From positions 1,550,001-1,614,000 of the forward strand of contig NZ_CP114052.1 in assembly GCF_027125355.1 (NCBI RefSeq): a stretch of DNA of 64,000 bases, in the 5' to 3' direction. A program made the position numbers and the translations under genes. Positions 25,950-35,534 of the stretch are shown here, piece after piece. The first letter of the stretch is position 1. Each line of letters starts with the position of its first letter. This DNA is from Peptostreptococcus equinus. Lineage in GTDB: Bacteria > Bacillota > Clostridia > Peptostreptococcales > Peptostreptococcaceae. A model generated the notes under the pieces. It saw only the letters and a list, made by a program, of their open reading frames with translations, did not search any database and was not told where the DNA came from.

Positions 25950-26108
25950 TGTTTACCAATAAACTAGACACAATATTTAATTAGTTAGAAACATTGGATG
26001 CTTGCCTATATTTTGTAGGTGCATCCATTTTGTTTTGTATTGAATTCGCTCATTAGTGTAATAATATATGTACTCATTCATATCCATTGAAAACTCATCA
26101 AAAGAGAT
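25950..26108 (-). mobile_element. right-end remnant of an IS3-family insertion sequence
   Basis: Minus-strand translation from 26108 gives FDEFSMDMNEYIYYYTNERI then QYKTKWM, the conserved C-terminus of IS3/IS150-type transposase OrfB. A one-base loss near 26023 shifts the frame, after which APTKYRQASNVSN and a stop at 25981 follow. The terminal inverted repeat TGTTTACCAATAAACTAGACA lies at 25950-25970, where the right end belongs. The rest of the element, including the DDE catalytic residues, is gone. Confidence 0.8.
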
Positions 26109-26138
26109 TTAAATAAATAAATAAATAAATTAATTAGT
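26109..26138. repeat. (AAAT)n short tandem tract
   Basis: About five AAAT units lie between the IS remnant and the stop of the FMN-binding gene. A simple-sequence tract; no function assigned. Confidence 0.7.
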
Positions 26139-26597
26139 TTATTTTGCTGATTCAAGTGCGTTATCTACTGCTTGAATTATGGCATTTGAACTATATGTAG
26201 CTCCACTAACCGTATCGACAGTTGTGGATTGGCTTTCTATTATTTGATTTATTAATTCTGATGCCCTATCCAAGTATTTATCATCATCTTGACTCTCTAA
26301 AATCTGTATATTACTTATCTTACCAGATTCTACTTTGACGCTTACCTTTGTCTCCCCTCTGAATCCATTACCAACACCAGTATACTCTCCATCTTTATAT
26401 ATGAAACTTTCTGATGACTCATTATTTATGACTGTATTATCAGCGTTATCATCATTGACTTCATTTTTACTATTGCTGTTTTCATATATACTTTTAATAT
26501 TTTTTGTATTTGTATTTTTTATGTCACTTCCATAACTTATTAATATAGTTGTAAGTATACATATTATTATAGTCAAAAAAATTCTTTTTATGCTCAT
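26139..26597 (-). CDS. FMN-binding domain protein, exported
   Basis: A 152-aa protein. The N-terminal signal anchor (KRIFLTIIICILTTILISYG) lacks a lipobox Cys; a low-complexity Asn/Ser linker follows, then an FMN_bind domain (residues about 68-152). SGATYSS near the C-terminus matches the flavinylation motif in which the threonine carries covalent FMN. Co-transcribed with the membrane protein at 26629, so it likely passes electrons outside the membrane. ApbE, the flavin transferase, is not in the window. Confidence 0.85.
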   Translation of the reverse strand: MSIKRIFLTIIICILTTILISYGSDIKNTNTKNIKSIYENSNSKNEVNDDNADNTVINNESSESFIYKDGEYTGVGNGFRGETKVSVKVESGKISNIQILESQDDDKYLDRASELINQIIESQSTTVDTVSGATYSSNAIIQAVDNALESAK

Positions 26598-26628
26598 TTT
26601 TTACTCCTTTTTAATTTTATTTATGTTT

Positions 26629-27324
26629 CTATACATTAAGGTATAATTTATTAGTATCTATAAACTTGAATAAACTATATGATGTAAATACACTAATATA
26701 AAATATTAAATTTATATTTCTAGAATAACTAGGATTTTTTGATAAATATAGTGCAATTACATGTATAAATATCATAGCGTAGAAAATATAAGCATTAGCC
26801 TGTATTTTTTTCCATTTACCTCTATCCATATTTTTTCTAATTTTTATAAATGATGTGATAAATAAAGGAACCATTATAATAAAAGCTATCAATCCCGAGA
26901 CAAATAAAACTAAGGCTAATACGAAATTAAATCCATTTTCCGTTAATATTGTAGCATTTTGTATATAAGAAATCATATAAGCTAATATATGTGGTAGTAG
27001 TAATATAGAGCCTATAATTGATAATACACCCCTATTTTTTCTAAGTCTTCTAGTAAAATTATTTGATTTGTCAAACACTCCCATATACATCACTAAAATA
27101 AAAATTGCTCCACCTAAGGCTCCCGATTTAATCGCATCCATTAATATATTTAGTATAGGTGAGTATGTAATTATGTATCCATTTAAACTTAAATATGTAT
27201 GCCATAGAACTATTCCTGAAATTAGTAAACTAACAATATATATTTCTTTACAATATTTATTTATTTTCTTAGATAAAATATATGCTAGCAAAGTTACTAT
27301 TAAAAAAGATAATATTATTCTCAT
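26629..27324 (-). CDS. ferric reductase-like transmembrane protein
   Basis: A 231-aa protein with six or seven membrane helices. SIIGSILLLPHILAYMISY and WKKIQANAYIFYAMIFIHVIALY carry spaced histidines as in the ferric reductase-like/MsrQ haem-binding family. It sits 31 bp upstream of the FMN-binding protein gene, in one operon; together they resemble a small extracytoplasmic electron-transfer module. The acceptor is unknown. Confidence 0.75.
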   Translation of the reverse strand: MRIILSFLIVTLLAYILSKKINKYCKEIYIVSLLISGIVLWHTYLSLNGYIITYSPILNILMDAIKSGALGGAIFILVMYMGVFDKSNNFTRRLRKNRGVLSIIGSILLLPHILAYMISYIQNATILTENGFNFVLALVLFVSGLIAFIIMVPLFITSFIKIRKNMDRGKWKKIQANAYIFYAMIFIHVIALYLSKNPSYSRNINLIFYISVFTSYSLFKFIDTNKLYLNV

Positions 27325-27438
27325 AGCTTCCTCCTTTTATATTTTTTACTTTTTTAAGTTTTATGCTGTCCGTTTAGATTTATTATTTTATAATTTTATT
27401 ATCAACTAATAATGTGTCTTTTACATGGCATAAAAGTG

Positions 27439-27494
27439 AAAAATAAAAAATAAGTTTAAACTAAAATTTTAGTCTAAACTTATTTTTTATTTTT
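27439..27494 (-). terminator. long-stem terminator of the CDF gene
   Basis: Two 28-base arms with one mismatch (core AAATAAGTTTAAACTAAAA) lie 8 bp past the CDF stop. Confidence 0.85.
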
Positions 27495-27502
27495 ATTGAT
27501 TA

Positions 27503-28363
27503 TTACTTTTTTTCAGGATCTATATGTACATTTACACGTGTATTTACCAAAGCATCTTTTAAATCTTTCTTTAGGTTTCCTTGAATTTGATGAGATCTTT
27601 CTACTGTCATTTCTTTTGGTACTGTAATATGAAAATCTATATATTTCATACTACCAGCCTTTCTGGTCTTTAACTTGTGATAGTCTAAAAACTCATTTTT
27701 ATGCGATTCAATTGCTTTAATCACTATATTTAATTCATCTTCTGGAAGGCTCCCATCTAATAAAATATTAAATGCATTTGAAGATAGTTCATACGCTTCT
27801 TTAATTATCAATAAAGCAACTAATAATGCTACAATTGGATCTAGTATACTAATTCCAGTCAGCTTTACTAAAGCAATACCCACACCTACACCTAGTGATG
27901 TATATACATCTGTTTTTAAATGAAGTGAATCAGCTTCAAGTGCTTGAGAATCTTCTTCCTTGGAAACAATATGTAACTTTCTTGATACAAAAAAATTGAC
28001 TATAGCTGCAAAAAACATCACTACAATCGCAACGGGTGCTTGTTCTATAGAAACTGGTTCTATCATTTTGTTTATTGCTTCTTTTATTATGGCAATTGCT
28101 GCTATAAAAATCAACAAGCCTTCAATAAACCCAGAAATATTTTCCATCTTACCATGTCCATACGGATGTTTTTCATCTGCTGGTCTAGAGGATGTTTTTA
28201 CTGAAATAAAAGCAATAACTGATGCTAATAAATCCACACCCGAATGCATCGCTTCCGAAATTATACTTATAGAACCGCTTAGTATACCCGCTACAATTTT
28301 TAATATCACTAATAATATATTTGACCCTACTGATAGTAGGGCGACTCTTGTCTTTCTATCCAT
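27503..28363 (-). CDS. cation diffusion facilitator family transporter
   Basis: A CDF exporter of about 286 aa, usually exporting Zn2+, Fe2+ or Mn2+ in exchange for protons. Six helices. The metal-site motifs are SEAMHSGVDLLAS in helix 2 and ADSLHLKTDVYTSLG in helix 5, and a cytoplasmic C-terminal domain ends in NVHIDPEKK. The ATG at 28363 follows AGGAGAAC; the longer frame to 28390 has no such site. Residues HxxxD/HxxxD suggest Zn or Fe/Mn; the exact metal is not settled. Confidence 0.93.
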   Translation of the reverse strand: MDRKTRVALLSVGSNILLVILKIVAGILSGSISIISEAMHSGVDLLASVIAFISVKTSSRPADEKHPYGHGKMENISGFIEGLLIFIAAIAIIKEAINKMIEPVSIEQAPVAIVVMFFAAIVNFFVSRKLHIVSKEEDSQALEADSLHLKTDVYTSLGVGVGIALVKLTGISILDPIVALLVALLIIKEAYELSSNAFNILLDGSLPEDELNIVIKAIESHKNEFLDYHKLKTRKAGSMKYIDFHITVPKEMTVERSHQIQGNLKKDLKDALVNTRVNVHIDPEKK

Positions 28364-28480
28364 TTTTGTTCTCCTAACTTTAAAATACATAAAATATAAC
28401 TGTATTTATCACTATCATATTAGTATACCTCTTTTTTATTTAATTATCAATTGATATAAATAGTTTTATTAATAATCATA

Positions 28481-28515
28481 AAAAAGTGCTATTTTTATTG
28501 TTAAATAGCACTTTT
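28481..28515 (-). terminator. terminator of the FtsX-type ABC operon
   Basis: A perfect stem AAAAGTGCTATTT / AAATAGCACTTTT with an 8-base loop lies 70 bp past the ATPase stop. It is flanked by two copies of the palindrome TTATCAATTGATAT (28444-28457, 28541-28554). Confidence 0.8.
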
Positions 28516-28586
28516 AAAATATTTATTCATTATGTATTTATTATCAATTGATATTTGATTGTATATTTAAATTATTTAAGAAATAT

Positions 28587-29249
28587 TTATATAATTTGAC
28601 CATCTTTAATATTAATGATTCTATCAGCATAATCTGCAACATTAATATCATGCGTAATCATTATAATAGTTTGCTTATTATTTCTAGAAATATTTTTTAT
28701 TATTTTCAATATTTCATTACTTGTTTTTGAATCCAGATTACCGGTTGGTTCATCAGCTAATAATAATATAGGATTTGCTGCAAGGGCTCTAGCTATTGCA
28801 ACTCTCTGCTGTTCTCCACCAGATAATTGATCTGGAAATTTATTTTCTAGTTTTTTTAAACCAATAGAATCCATTAAGTTATCAACGTCTTCTTTATCTG
28901 GCTTTTTATTATCTAATCTTACTTGTAATTCAATATTTTCTCTAACAGTTAAAACTCTTATTAAATTATATTGTTGAAAAATTATTCCTATATCTCTCCT
29001 TCTATATCTTGCAAGGGAACTTTTATTTTTATCTTTTAAATCTATCTCATTTATTAATATACTTCCAGATGTTGGTGTATCTATACCCGCTATAATATTT
29101 AGTAAAGTGGTTTTTCCACTACCTGAAGGACCCATTATTACAACAAATTCTCCTTCATTTATTTTTAAGTTTATATTTTTTAGGGCATTAAATTTGTTTT
29201 CACCTTTATCGTATACTTTTCCTATATTTATTAATTCTACATAAGCCAT
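28587..29249 (-). CDS. ABC transporter ATP-binding protein (MacB/LolD-like)
   Basis: A 220-aa ATPase: Walker [10 protein letters not shown], signature LSGGEQQR, Walker [14 protein letters not shown]-loop ITHD. This subgroup (LolD/MacB/BceA) partners FtsX-type permeases and does not usually import nutrients. It follows the permease gene by 2 bp. A divergent GHKL/LytTR two-component system suggests antimicrobial- or peptide-responsive export or resistance. Confidence 0.94.
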   Translation of the reverse strand: MAYVELINIGKVYDKGENKFNALKNINLKINEGEFVVIMGPSGSGKTTLLNIIAGIDTPTSGSILINEIDLKDKNKSSLARYRRRDIGIIFQQYNLIRVLTVRENIELQVRLDNKKPDKEDVDNLMDSIGLKKLENKFPDQLSGGEQQRVAIARALAANPILLLADEPTGNLDSKTSNEILKIIKNISRNNKQTIIMITHDINVADYADRIINIKDGQII

Positions 29250-29251
29250 AT

Positions 29252-31813
29252 TTATTCTAAACTCCTTATCTCGTCACTAATATAATGATTTAATATCTTT
29301 TTTATTGGTAAATAACTAGCAAAAAAACATAGTAGTAGACAGTATATAAATACAAATAAATAATTACCTAATGATATACTTAGCCTTATGCCAACAACAT
29401 GATTTATTTTTTCCATAGTATTTATATAATTTATTTGTCTAAATATAGCAATTAACCATGCTAAAATTGTCGAAATTATAGCATATGCATATGCTTCACT
29501 ATATATTAAATTTTTAATCTGACCATCTGTCATCCCTAGTGCCCTTAAAATACCTATATCATGTCTTTTATTAAAAATTTTATAGTTCAATATATTAATA
29601 AGACATATGGATGACAAAGTTATAAAAGCATATAATTTTGCATTACCTATATTTAAATACTCATTAAATTCACTCTCTTCTCTGTCAAAATAAAGCAAAC
29701 TATTCATAACATTAAAACCATTGCCTTTAGAAAATCTATCAATAAGTTTATCTTCTACAATTTTTCTATTTTTCTTATCTTTAACAATCACTTCTCCAGA
29801 ATCGAAATATATATTTGAATCTATTTTTTTTACTGTCTTATATGGAAGTATAATATCAACAGACTGTACAGAAAATTGATGCTGTATTGACGTATCTTGT
29901 ACAATTGCAGAAATCTTAAATTTTTCTTCTTTCATTTTAGGATTATAATTCATCTGCCAATATTGATACAACTGTTCTGGATTTTTTGAGCTTATTTCAA
30001 GATTTTTAGGTATTTTTACACTTATTTGATCTCCTACTTTATATTTTAGAATTAAATTTCTTTGATCTATTTTTTTATCTAAATTTATATAATATTTAGG
30101 ATAAAGTAGAACACACTCATTATTTTTCTTCATCTTTTGAATATCTATACTTCCTGAAATTAGATCTTTTTCTAAATATTTCAATGCATCATCATTATAG
30201 GCTAATATTTTATTTTTAATTGTATATTTATCTTCATATTCTTTATACATCCCCTTATATACGTTTTTTACATATTCAGATTTATTAATATCTTTAAAAT
30301 ACATCATAGAATTAATCTTGCTTTTAGGTACATCCATTCTAGTATAAATATTTGCTGACCATAAATTTGCTTTTATAGCATTTATATTATTTATTTCTTT
30401 TATATCATTTTCTGTCATCCTTGCTCTTTCATTATATGGGTTACTTTTACTTACAGATATTGATTGTATTCCTTTATTTTTCCAATTTTCAAAAACAATT
30501 TTTTCAGTATCATTTAAAAAAGATTGATATATAATTTGAGATAAGGATAAGGCTATGCATATAATAATTAAAAATAATGCCATATTATCCTTTTTTAAAT
30601 ATCTTAAAGAAAGATAATTTGAGATTCCTATTTTATCAATATACTTGCCATTCACCCTTTTATATGTTATTTTTTTTATTCCACTATTAAACTTCATTAA
30701 TCCTATAGGAATATTCCTTACAGACATAAAATATGTAAAAAGTGCTATTACTAATGATACGAGTGTAAATACAAAGATTAAAGAAATTAACAACTCACAA
30801 GGTAACTTTATATCATATATTATCTTATTATTATCCACCAATTCTGCCATTGTATTTAAACCCATATCAGTAAGTAAAACACTGAGAATTAATGCTCCTA
30901 TGATACCTATACTTAAAGCTGGTATAAATAATAAAAATAATTCTGTAAAAATTATTTTTACTAAATCACTATCTTTAATGCCTAGAGCTCTTAATATTGC
31001 AAAATCTTCTATTTTATCTTTTAAAGATACATAATATGTAGAAAAAATTATTATTGAAGAAAATAAAACCACAAGAGATATTATTATTAAACTTTCTTTT
31101 ATGCCACTTCCATCATTCTCATATGCCTCTATTAATTCTTCATTCAAAATAATATTTTTTTCTTCTATTTTATAACTTCTTTTAATTTTTTCTTTTAATA
31201 AACTTATACTTCTTCTTAACTGTGGACTATCTTTTAATTCTATATTTAACGTGTTATATTTTTGGATTTCTCTCCCACATGATTTAGTATTTAATTCAAT
31301 AATTCCTTTTTCTAAATCATTTTTATTATTTTCAATTTGTCCTACAATTTTTAAAGACTTTGTTAGACCTTTTTCCTTATAAGATTTATAAGTCAGTGTA
31401 TCTCCAACATTTTTACCTAAATTTTTTAAAACCCAGCTCTGTGCACTAATTTCATTTTTATTGTTCGCTATCCTACCTTTTATTATTTTATTATTAATCA
31501 AACCATCTTCTGTACCTATAATATTAAAAATAATAGGATTGGATATATCAGATGAATCAATATAATTGACCAATTTATAGTTTTTAATACTCTTATCTCT
31601 TGAAATATAATTTAATAACTTTTCATCTACATTATTAACTATTATGTGATATTTATTATATTCTATTGATTGTTTCAATGCGGCATTATTCGCAATTTGC
31701 TTCATTATACTACTAGTAGAACCAATTAAAATAGCCAACAAAAATCCAAGAAAAATAACAAAAGATCTTTTTTCATATTTTTTTATATATCTAAGACCAA
31801 ATTTAAAATACAT
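29252..31813 (-). CDS. FtsX-like ABC transporter permease
   Basis: An 853-aa permease: N-terminal helix (KRSFVIFLGFLLAILIGSTSS), a large extracytoplasmic domain, three helices with FAILRALGIKDSDLVKIIF (FtsX domain 1), a second extracytoplasmic domain and a second FtsX domain with IGILRALGMTDGQIKNLIY. This is the mechanotransmission-type permease of MacB/BceB relatives, with ten or so helices. Partner ATPase downstream. Cargo unknown; peptide antibiotic sensing or removal is plausible from context. Confidence 0.92.
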   Translation of the reverse strand: MYFKFGLRYIKKYEKRSFVIFLGFLLAILIGSTSSIMKQIANNAALKQSIEYNKYHIIVNNVDEKLLNYISRDKSIKNYKLVNYIDSSDISNPIIFNIIGTEDGLINNKIIKGRIANNKNEISAQSWVLKNLGKNVGDTLTYKSYKEKGLTKSLKIVGQIENNKNDLEKGIIELNTKSCGREIQKYNTLNIELKDSPQLRRSISLLKEKIKRSYKIEEKNIILNEELIEAYENDGSGIKESLIIISLVVLFSSIIIFSTYYVSLKDKIEDFAILRALGIKDSDLVKIIFTELFLLFIPALSIGIIGALILSVLLTDMGLNTMAELVDNNKIIYDIKLPCELLISLIFVFTLVSLVIALFTYFMSVRNIPIGLMKFNSGIKKITYKRVNGKYIDKIGISNYLSLRYLKKDNMALFLIIICIALSLSQIIYQSFLNDTEKIVFENWKNKGIQSISVSKSNPYNERARMTENDIKEINNINAIKANLWSANIYTRMDVPKSKINSMMYFKDINKSEYVKNVYKGMYKEYEDKYTIKNKILAYNDDALKYLEKDLISGSIDIQKMKKNNECVLLYPKYYINLDKKIDQRNLILKYKVGDQISVKIPKNLEISSKNPEQLYQYWQMNYNPKMKEEKFKISAIVQDTSIQHQFSVQSVDIILPYKTVKKIDSNIYFDSGEVIVKDKKNRKIVEDKLIDRFSKGNGFNVMNSLLYFDREESEFNEYLNIGNAKLYAFITLSSICLINILNYKIFNKRHDIGILRALGMTDGQIKNLIYSEAYAYAIISTILAWLIAIFRQINYINTMEKINHVVGIRLSISLGNYLFVFIYCLLLCFFASYLPIKKILNHYISDEIRSLE

Positions 31814-32031
31814 ATCGCCCTCCTAAGTATTATTTAAGACCATTATATTGCTTATAAAAAAATATTCAACTTATATAAATGCATAAATTATTCACACACA
31901 GTCAACGTAAGTACGATTTCATTCACTCATATATACTATAGCATGTAATTTGCATAATTTTTGGCTATATTGCTTGTTTATAATAAATTGTATATAATAT
32001 ATTTTATAATATATAACTTTTTGAGGTGCTT

Positions 32032-32706
32032 ATGAAAAATACATTTATAATACTTTTTCTCTTAACGATTTTAACAGCACTTTTTTTGCTATCATTAAGT
32101 CTCCTTCATAAAATATATTATTTGAATAATGAGTTAAAAGAAATTGAGGAAGAGTTGAACCAAAAGGAAAGACTATTAAAAAACAAGAATTCTTTAATTA
32201 TGGAATTGAGAAAATCAAATCATGACAATAAAAAGAATATTACCTTATTAAATCGCTTAGAGGAAAATTATGATGATATTGATTTATTAGAAAAAATATT
32301 GAACTCTTATCAAGAAATTTGTGATAAAGAAAGAATAAACTATTCATATTCTATAGATAATAATATAAAGAGTAAGTTTATACCTTATTTAGATTTTAAT
32401 ATAATTATCACAAATCTTATTGATAATTCAATTAATGCTCTAGAAAAAATAAAGAAAGATTTTTCATATATTAGGGTTAACATATTTGAAGATGATATTG
32501 AAACTTGTATCAATATTATAAATAATGGTCCAGAAATAAAAAACACAAATGATATATTCCATATGGGAACAAGTTCCTCACTGGATAATAGCCATGGATT
32601 TGGCATGAATTTAGTAAAAGAAGTTATTGAAAAACACAATGGATCAATGATTGTAAATAGCAATTCCCTACATACTTCTTTTACAGTTATATTACCAAAA
32701 TTTTAG
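32032..32706 (+). CDS. GHKL-type sensor histidine kinase, short
   Basis: A 225-aa kinase with only one N-terminal membrane helix (residues 2-24), a coiled coil, phosphoacceptor H64 in SNHDNKKN, N-box NLIDNSINALEK and G-box HGFGMNLVKE. The missing multi-helix sensor domain separates it from AgrC; it may sense through the neighbouring transporter. The ATG at 32032 follows TTGAGGTGCTT (the GTG 6 bp upstream is less likely). It precedes the LytTR regulator by 8 bp and is divergent from the FtsX-type operon. Confidence 0.88.
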   Translation: MKNTFIILFLLTILTALFLLSLSLLHKIYYLNNELKEIEEELNQKERLLKNKNSLIMELRKSNHDNKKNITLLNRLEENYDDIDLLEKILNSYQEICDKERINYSYSIDNNIKSKFIPYLDFNIIITNLIDNSINALEKIKKDFSYIRVNIFEDDIETCINIINNGPEIKNTNDIFHMGTSSSLDNSHGFGMNLVKEVIEKHNGSMIVNSNSLHTSFTVILPKF

Positions 32707-32714
32707 GAGAAATA

Positions 32715-33449
32715 ATGAAAATACTTTTATGCGAAGACAATAATAAAGATTTAAATACAATAAAAAATAATATAAAAACACTTGAATGTGTTGAATATGT
32801 TTTAACTGCAAATGATGGTAGTGAAGCTTTAAAGATTGCGAAAAATAATTTATTTGATTTACTTATCACTGATATAGATATGCCAAAGTTAAGCGGTTTG
32901 GACTTGGCACAGAATATAAAAAATAACATAAACAATGATTTATTAACTATTTTTATTACAGCTTACCCAAAGTATTCAATCAATAGTCATCAAGTAAGAC
33001 CTATCGATTTTTTAGTAAAACCTATTGATTATTCTAGACTAATTGAATCAATAAATATTGCTAACGATTTTTTAATATCTAAAAAAATAAACAAACATAT
33101 AAGTATTGAGGACAGCATTTTTACATATAAGTTTAGGAAGTCTATTAATATGGTGAATTTTGATAATATATTATTCTTTGAAAAATCTGGCCGAAGTGTC
33201 AATTTATGTTTAGATAATGATACTCTAATCAAATTTTATAGTGATTTTCAAAATATAATTAATAGAGTTCCACATTATTTCTTTCAATCTTCCTCTAAAT
33301 ACATAATTAACTTGAAAAAAGTATATAGGGTTGTGCCTTCTAGCAGAACTCATTCTGAAATATTCTTTACTGATTCAAATTTATCTGCATATTTAGATAA
33401 GAAAAAAGAAGTATCTTTTTTATCTAAATATCATACAACAAAATACTAG
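32715..33449 (+). CDS. LytTR family response regulator
   Basis: A 244-aa AgrA/LytR-type regulator. The receiver domain has phosphoacceptor D53 in ITDIDMP and the conserved lysine in FLVKPID. The C-terminal LytTR DNA-binding domain (about residues 135-240) has ILFFEKSGRSVNLCL, FFQSSSKYIINLKKV and a SNLSAYLDKKK end. It is expected to bind direct repeats upstream of the divergent ABC operon. The stop overlaps a hairpin. Confidence 0.93.
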   Translation: MKILLCEDNNKDLNTIKNNIKTLECVEYVLTANDGSEALKIAKNNLFDLLITDIDMPKLSGLDLAQNIKNNINNDLLTIFITAYPKYSINSHQVRPIDFLVKPIDYSRLIESINIANDFLISKKINKHISIEDSIFTYKFRKSINMVNFDNILFFEKSGRSVNLCLDNDTLIKFYSDFQNIINRVPHYFFQSSSKYIINLKKVYRVVPSSRTHSEIFFTDSNLSAYLDKKKEVSFLSKYHTTKY

Positions 33450-33476
33450 GCACACTATACAATCCCAAGTGTGCCT
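33448..33476 (+). terminator. hairpin overlapping the response-regulator stop
   Basis: A perfect 9-bp stem AGGCACACT / AGTGTGCCT with an 11-base loop starts inside the TAG stop. The T-tract is weak (TTAATTTATA). The following 265 bp to 33741 are AT-rich with no gene seen. Confidence 0.65.
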
Positions 33477-33741
33477 TAATTTATATAAAATAGTTTTCAT
33501 AATATCTTAAATTATATTATATCTTTTTTAAAGGTTCTTTAAATATTTGATTATCAAATTCTAGAACATTTATTTTTTATTAAAAAATCATAGTCATTAA
33601 TTGCATAAAAGCTTATATTATTTGAATTAATACAATAAAATAGTTATCCATATATATATAACCAATTTATTATACTTTAATAAATTAGTTTGATTCAGCG
33701 TAGATATGTTATATAATATATCTATTTATTTACTATATATC

Positions 33742-34713
33742 TTAGTAATATTTTGGTCCTGTCCAATACATATTGTCCATTTCTTCTGTTTCTGGTGGAA
33801 GTTCTACATCTTTTAGAGCCCATTTTCTAAATTCTTGAAAACCAGTTCTATCAACCATATATCCAATATGTTCTTTTCCGCCCGGAGCCTGGGGATCTAT
33901 ATATTCTTTGCAATATGCATAAGTATTGTTTATTATTTTTATTATTGAATCTTCATCTACCCACTTTAACCAATCTATAGCTAATCTTGGATTTTTCTTA
34001 CCCGTTCTACCCATAATCATTAGCTTATAATATTTTTTAGGACTTCTAGTCCAAGCTGACATTGGACAATTTAAAACACATTCTCCACAACCTATACATT
34101 TTTTTTGATCTCTCACTATCTTGTTGTTTTCCATTTTCAAAGCGTCTGCAGAAATTTTCTTACATTTTTTTACACAAGCATTACATGCTACACATCTATC
34201 CATATCATATTCAGGTAGACACATACCTATAATACCAAAGTCATGCATTCTAGCTTTTATACAGTCATTTGGACATCCTGTCAAAGCAACTTTTACATGC
34301 TGGTCATTAGGGAATATATTGTCTTCTATGCGTTTTGCAAATGCTGTAGTATTATACTGGGCCTTTGGACAGACCTTGTTTCCTATACATGCGGTTACAT
34401 TTCTCGTTCCAGCAGCATCATAGCCTGTACCTCTTTCTGCCTGATTTATATTCAAATTATCTATTAAAGGCTGAGCAAGTTTGTTTACTTCATCCATTTT
34501 TTCCATTGGAATTCCAAGAATCTCAAACCCTTGTCTAGTTGTTATATGTATTTGTCCATCACCATATTCAGTAGCTATTTTAGAAATTGCCATCATAGAA
34601 TCTGGATCTATCAAACCACCAGGAACTCTAACTCTCAAAGAAGTCATATATTTTTCTTTTGTAATTCTAAAAGCATTCTTCATTGTCTTTTTAGTATTTA
34701 AATCTCTAATCAT
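33742..34713 (-). CDS. asrC: anaerobic sulfite reductase subunit C
   Basis: Sirohaem/[4Fe-4S] catalytic subunit of about 323 aa reducing sulfite to sulfide with NADH-derived electrons. ACIGNKVCPKAQYNT and LTGCPNDCIKA supply the sirohaem-cluster cysteines. CVACNACVKKC and CIGCGECVLNCP are two extra [4Fe-4S] ferredoxin motifs, and an N-terminal ferrite domain is present. The ATG at 34713 follows GGAGGGACAGAT; the open frame to 34779 overlaps asrB and is not used. Last gene of asrABC. Confidence 0.96.
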   Translation of the reverse strand: MIRDLNTKKTMKNAFRITKEKYMTSLRVRVPGGLIDPDSMMAISKIATEYGDGQIHITTRQGFEILGIPMEKMDEVNKLAQPLIDNLNINQAERGTGYDAAGTRNVTACIGNKVCPKAQYNTTAFAKRIEDNIFPNDQHVKVALTGCPNDCIKARMHDFGIIGMCLPEYDMDRCVACNACVKKCKKISADALKMENNKIVRDQKKCIGCGECVLNCPMSAWTRSPKKYYKLMIMGRTGKKNPRLAIDWLKWVDEDSIIKIINNTYAYCKEYIDPQAPGGKEHIGYMVDRTGFQEFRKWALKDVELPPETEEMDNMYWTGPKYY

Positions 34714-34724
34714 ATCTGTCCCTC

Positions 34725-35519
34725 CTAGTCTTGTAATGTTTTTGCAAAATCGTAAGAAAATACTGGTCCATCTAAACAAATATAAGTTGAATCCATCTTA
34801 CAGTGACCACACTTACCTAGACCACAGTGCATATTTCTTTCATAAGAAACCCATACATCTTTTTCTGCTATATCTAACTTCAAAAATTCAGCAACAGCAA
34901 ATTTCATCATCATAGGTGGTCCTACTACTACAGCAGAAACTTCACTTAAATCTTCAAATTTCAATTCTGGTATATATTTTGTAACCAATCCAACATTACC
35001 CTGATATCCTTCTGGTGCATCATCTACTGTTACTACTATATCTAGTTTTTCGGACCACATCTGTAAATCATTAGCAAATAATATATCATCTGGTGATTTA
35101 AATCCTACTATTAGTTTAAATGATTTGAAATCTTGTGGATTATTGTAAACATGTTGTATAATTCCTCTTACAGGCGCAATGGCACTACCTCCTGCCACTA
35201 CTACTAAATCTCTTCCCTTATAATTATTTATATCAAATCCATTTCCATAAGGTCCTCTAATAAATAATTTATCACCTACCTTATGGTCAAATAAAATTCC
35301 TGTCACCTTACCTACATTTCTGATTGTAAAATCTATATAATTTTCTCCTATCCCAGATACTGATATTGGACTTTCACCTCTTTTAGGCAAAGAAATTTCA
35401 TAAAATTGCCCTGGTTTTACTCCTTCAGTATTTGTCTTTGTTCTAAATGTCCATTCAGACTTTGTGTGTTTTATTATATCTAATATTTCTGATGCTACTG
35501 GTATATAATTATTTTTCAT
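34725..35519 (-). CDS. asrB: anaerobic sulfite reductase subunit B
   Basis: A 264-aa flavin/NAD-binding electron-transfer subunit related to ferredoxin-NADP reductases and PyrK. The FAD-site region GPYGNGFDI and the NAD-site VVAGGSAIAPVRG are present. The C-terminal CGLGKCGHC...C binds a [2Fe-2S] cluster. It passes electrons from NADH through AsrA to AsrC. It sits between asrA and asrC with short gaps. Confidence 0.96.
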   Translation of the reverse strand: MKNNYIPVASEILDIIKHTKSEWTFRTKTNTEGVKPGQFYEISLPKRGESPISVSGIGENYIDFTIRNVGKVTGILFDHKVGDKLFIRGPYGNGFDINNYKGRDLVVVAGGSAIAPVRGIIQHVYNNPQDFKSFKLIVGFKSPDDILFANDLQMWSEKLDIVVTVDDAPEGYQGNVGLVTKYIPELKFEDLSEVSAVVVGPPMMMKFAVAEFLKLDIAEKDVWVSYERNMHCGLGKCGHCKMDSTYICLDGPVFSYDFAKTLQD

Positions 35520-35534
35520 TATTTTTACCTCCTT

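Noticed and set aside
28444..28554. Two copies of the palindrome TTATCAATTGATAT around a terminator
   Set aside because: Short AT-rich palindromes in a very AT-rich genome; no promoter or gene arrangement that needs an operator there.
31888..31930. Direct repeat ATTCAC with AgrA-like ACAGTCAAC as LytTR binding site
   Set aside because: The second half-site does not match the consensus at the expected spacing; too weak to annotate.
33664..33686. AATTTATTA/TAATAAATT dyad after asrC as terminator
   Set aside because: Pure A/T stem with no clear T-run; may be chance in AT-rich DNA.
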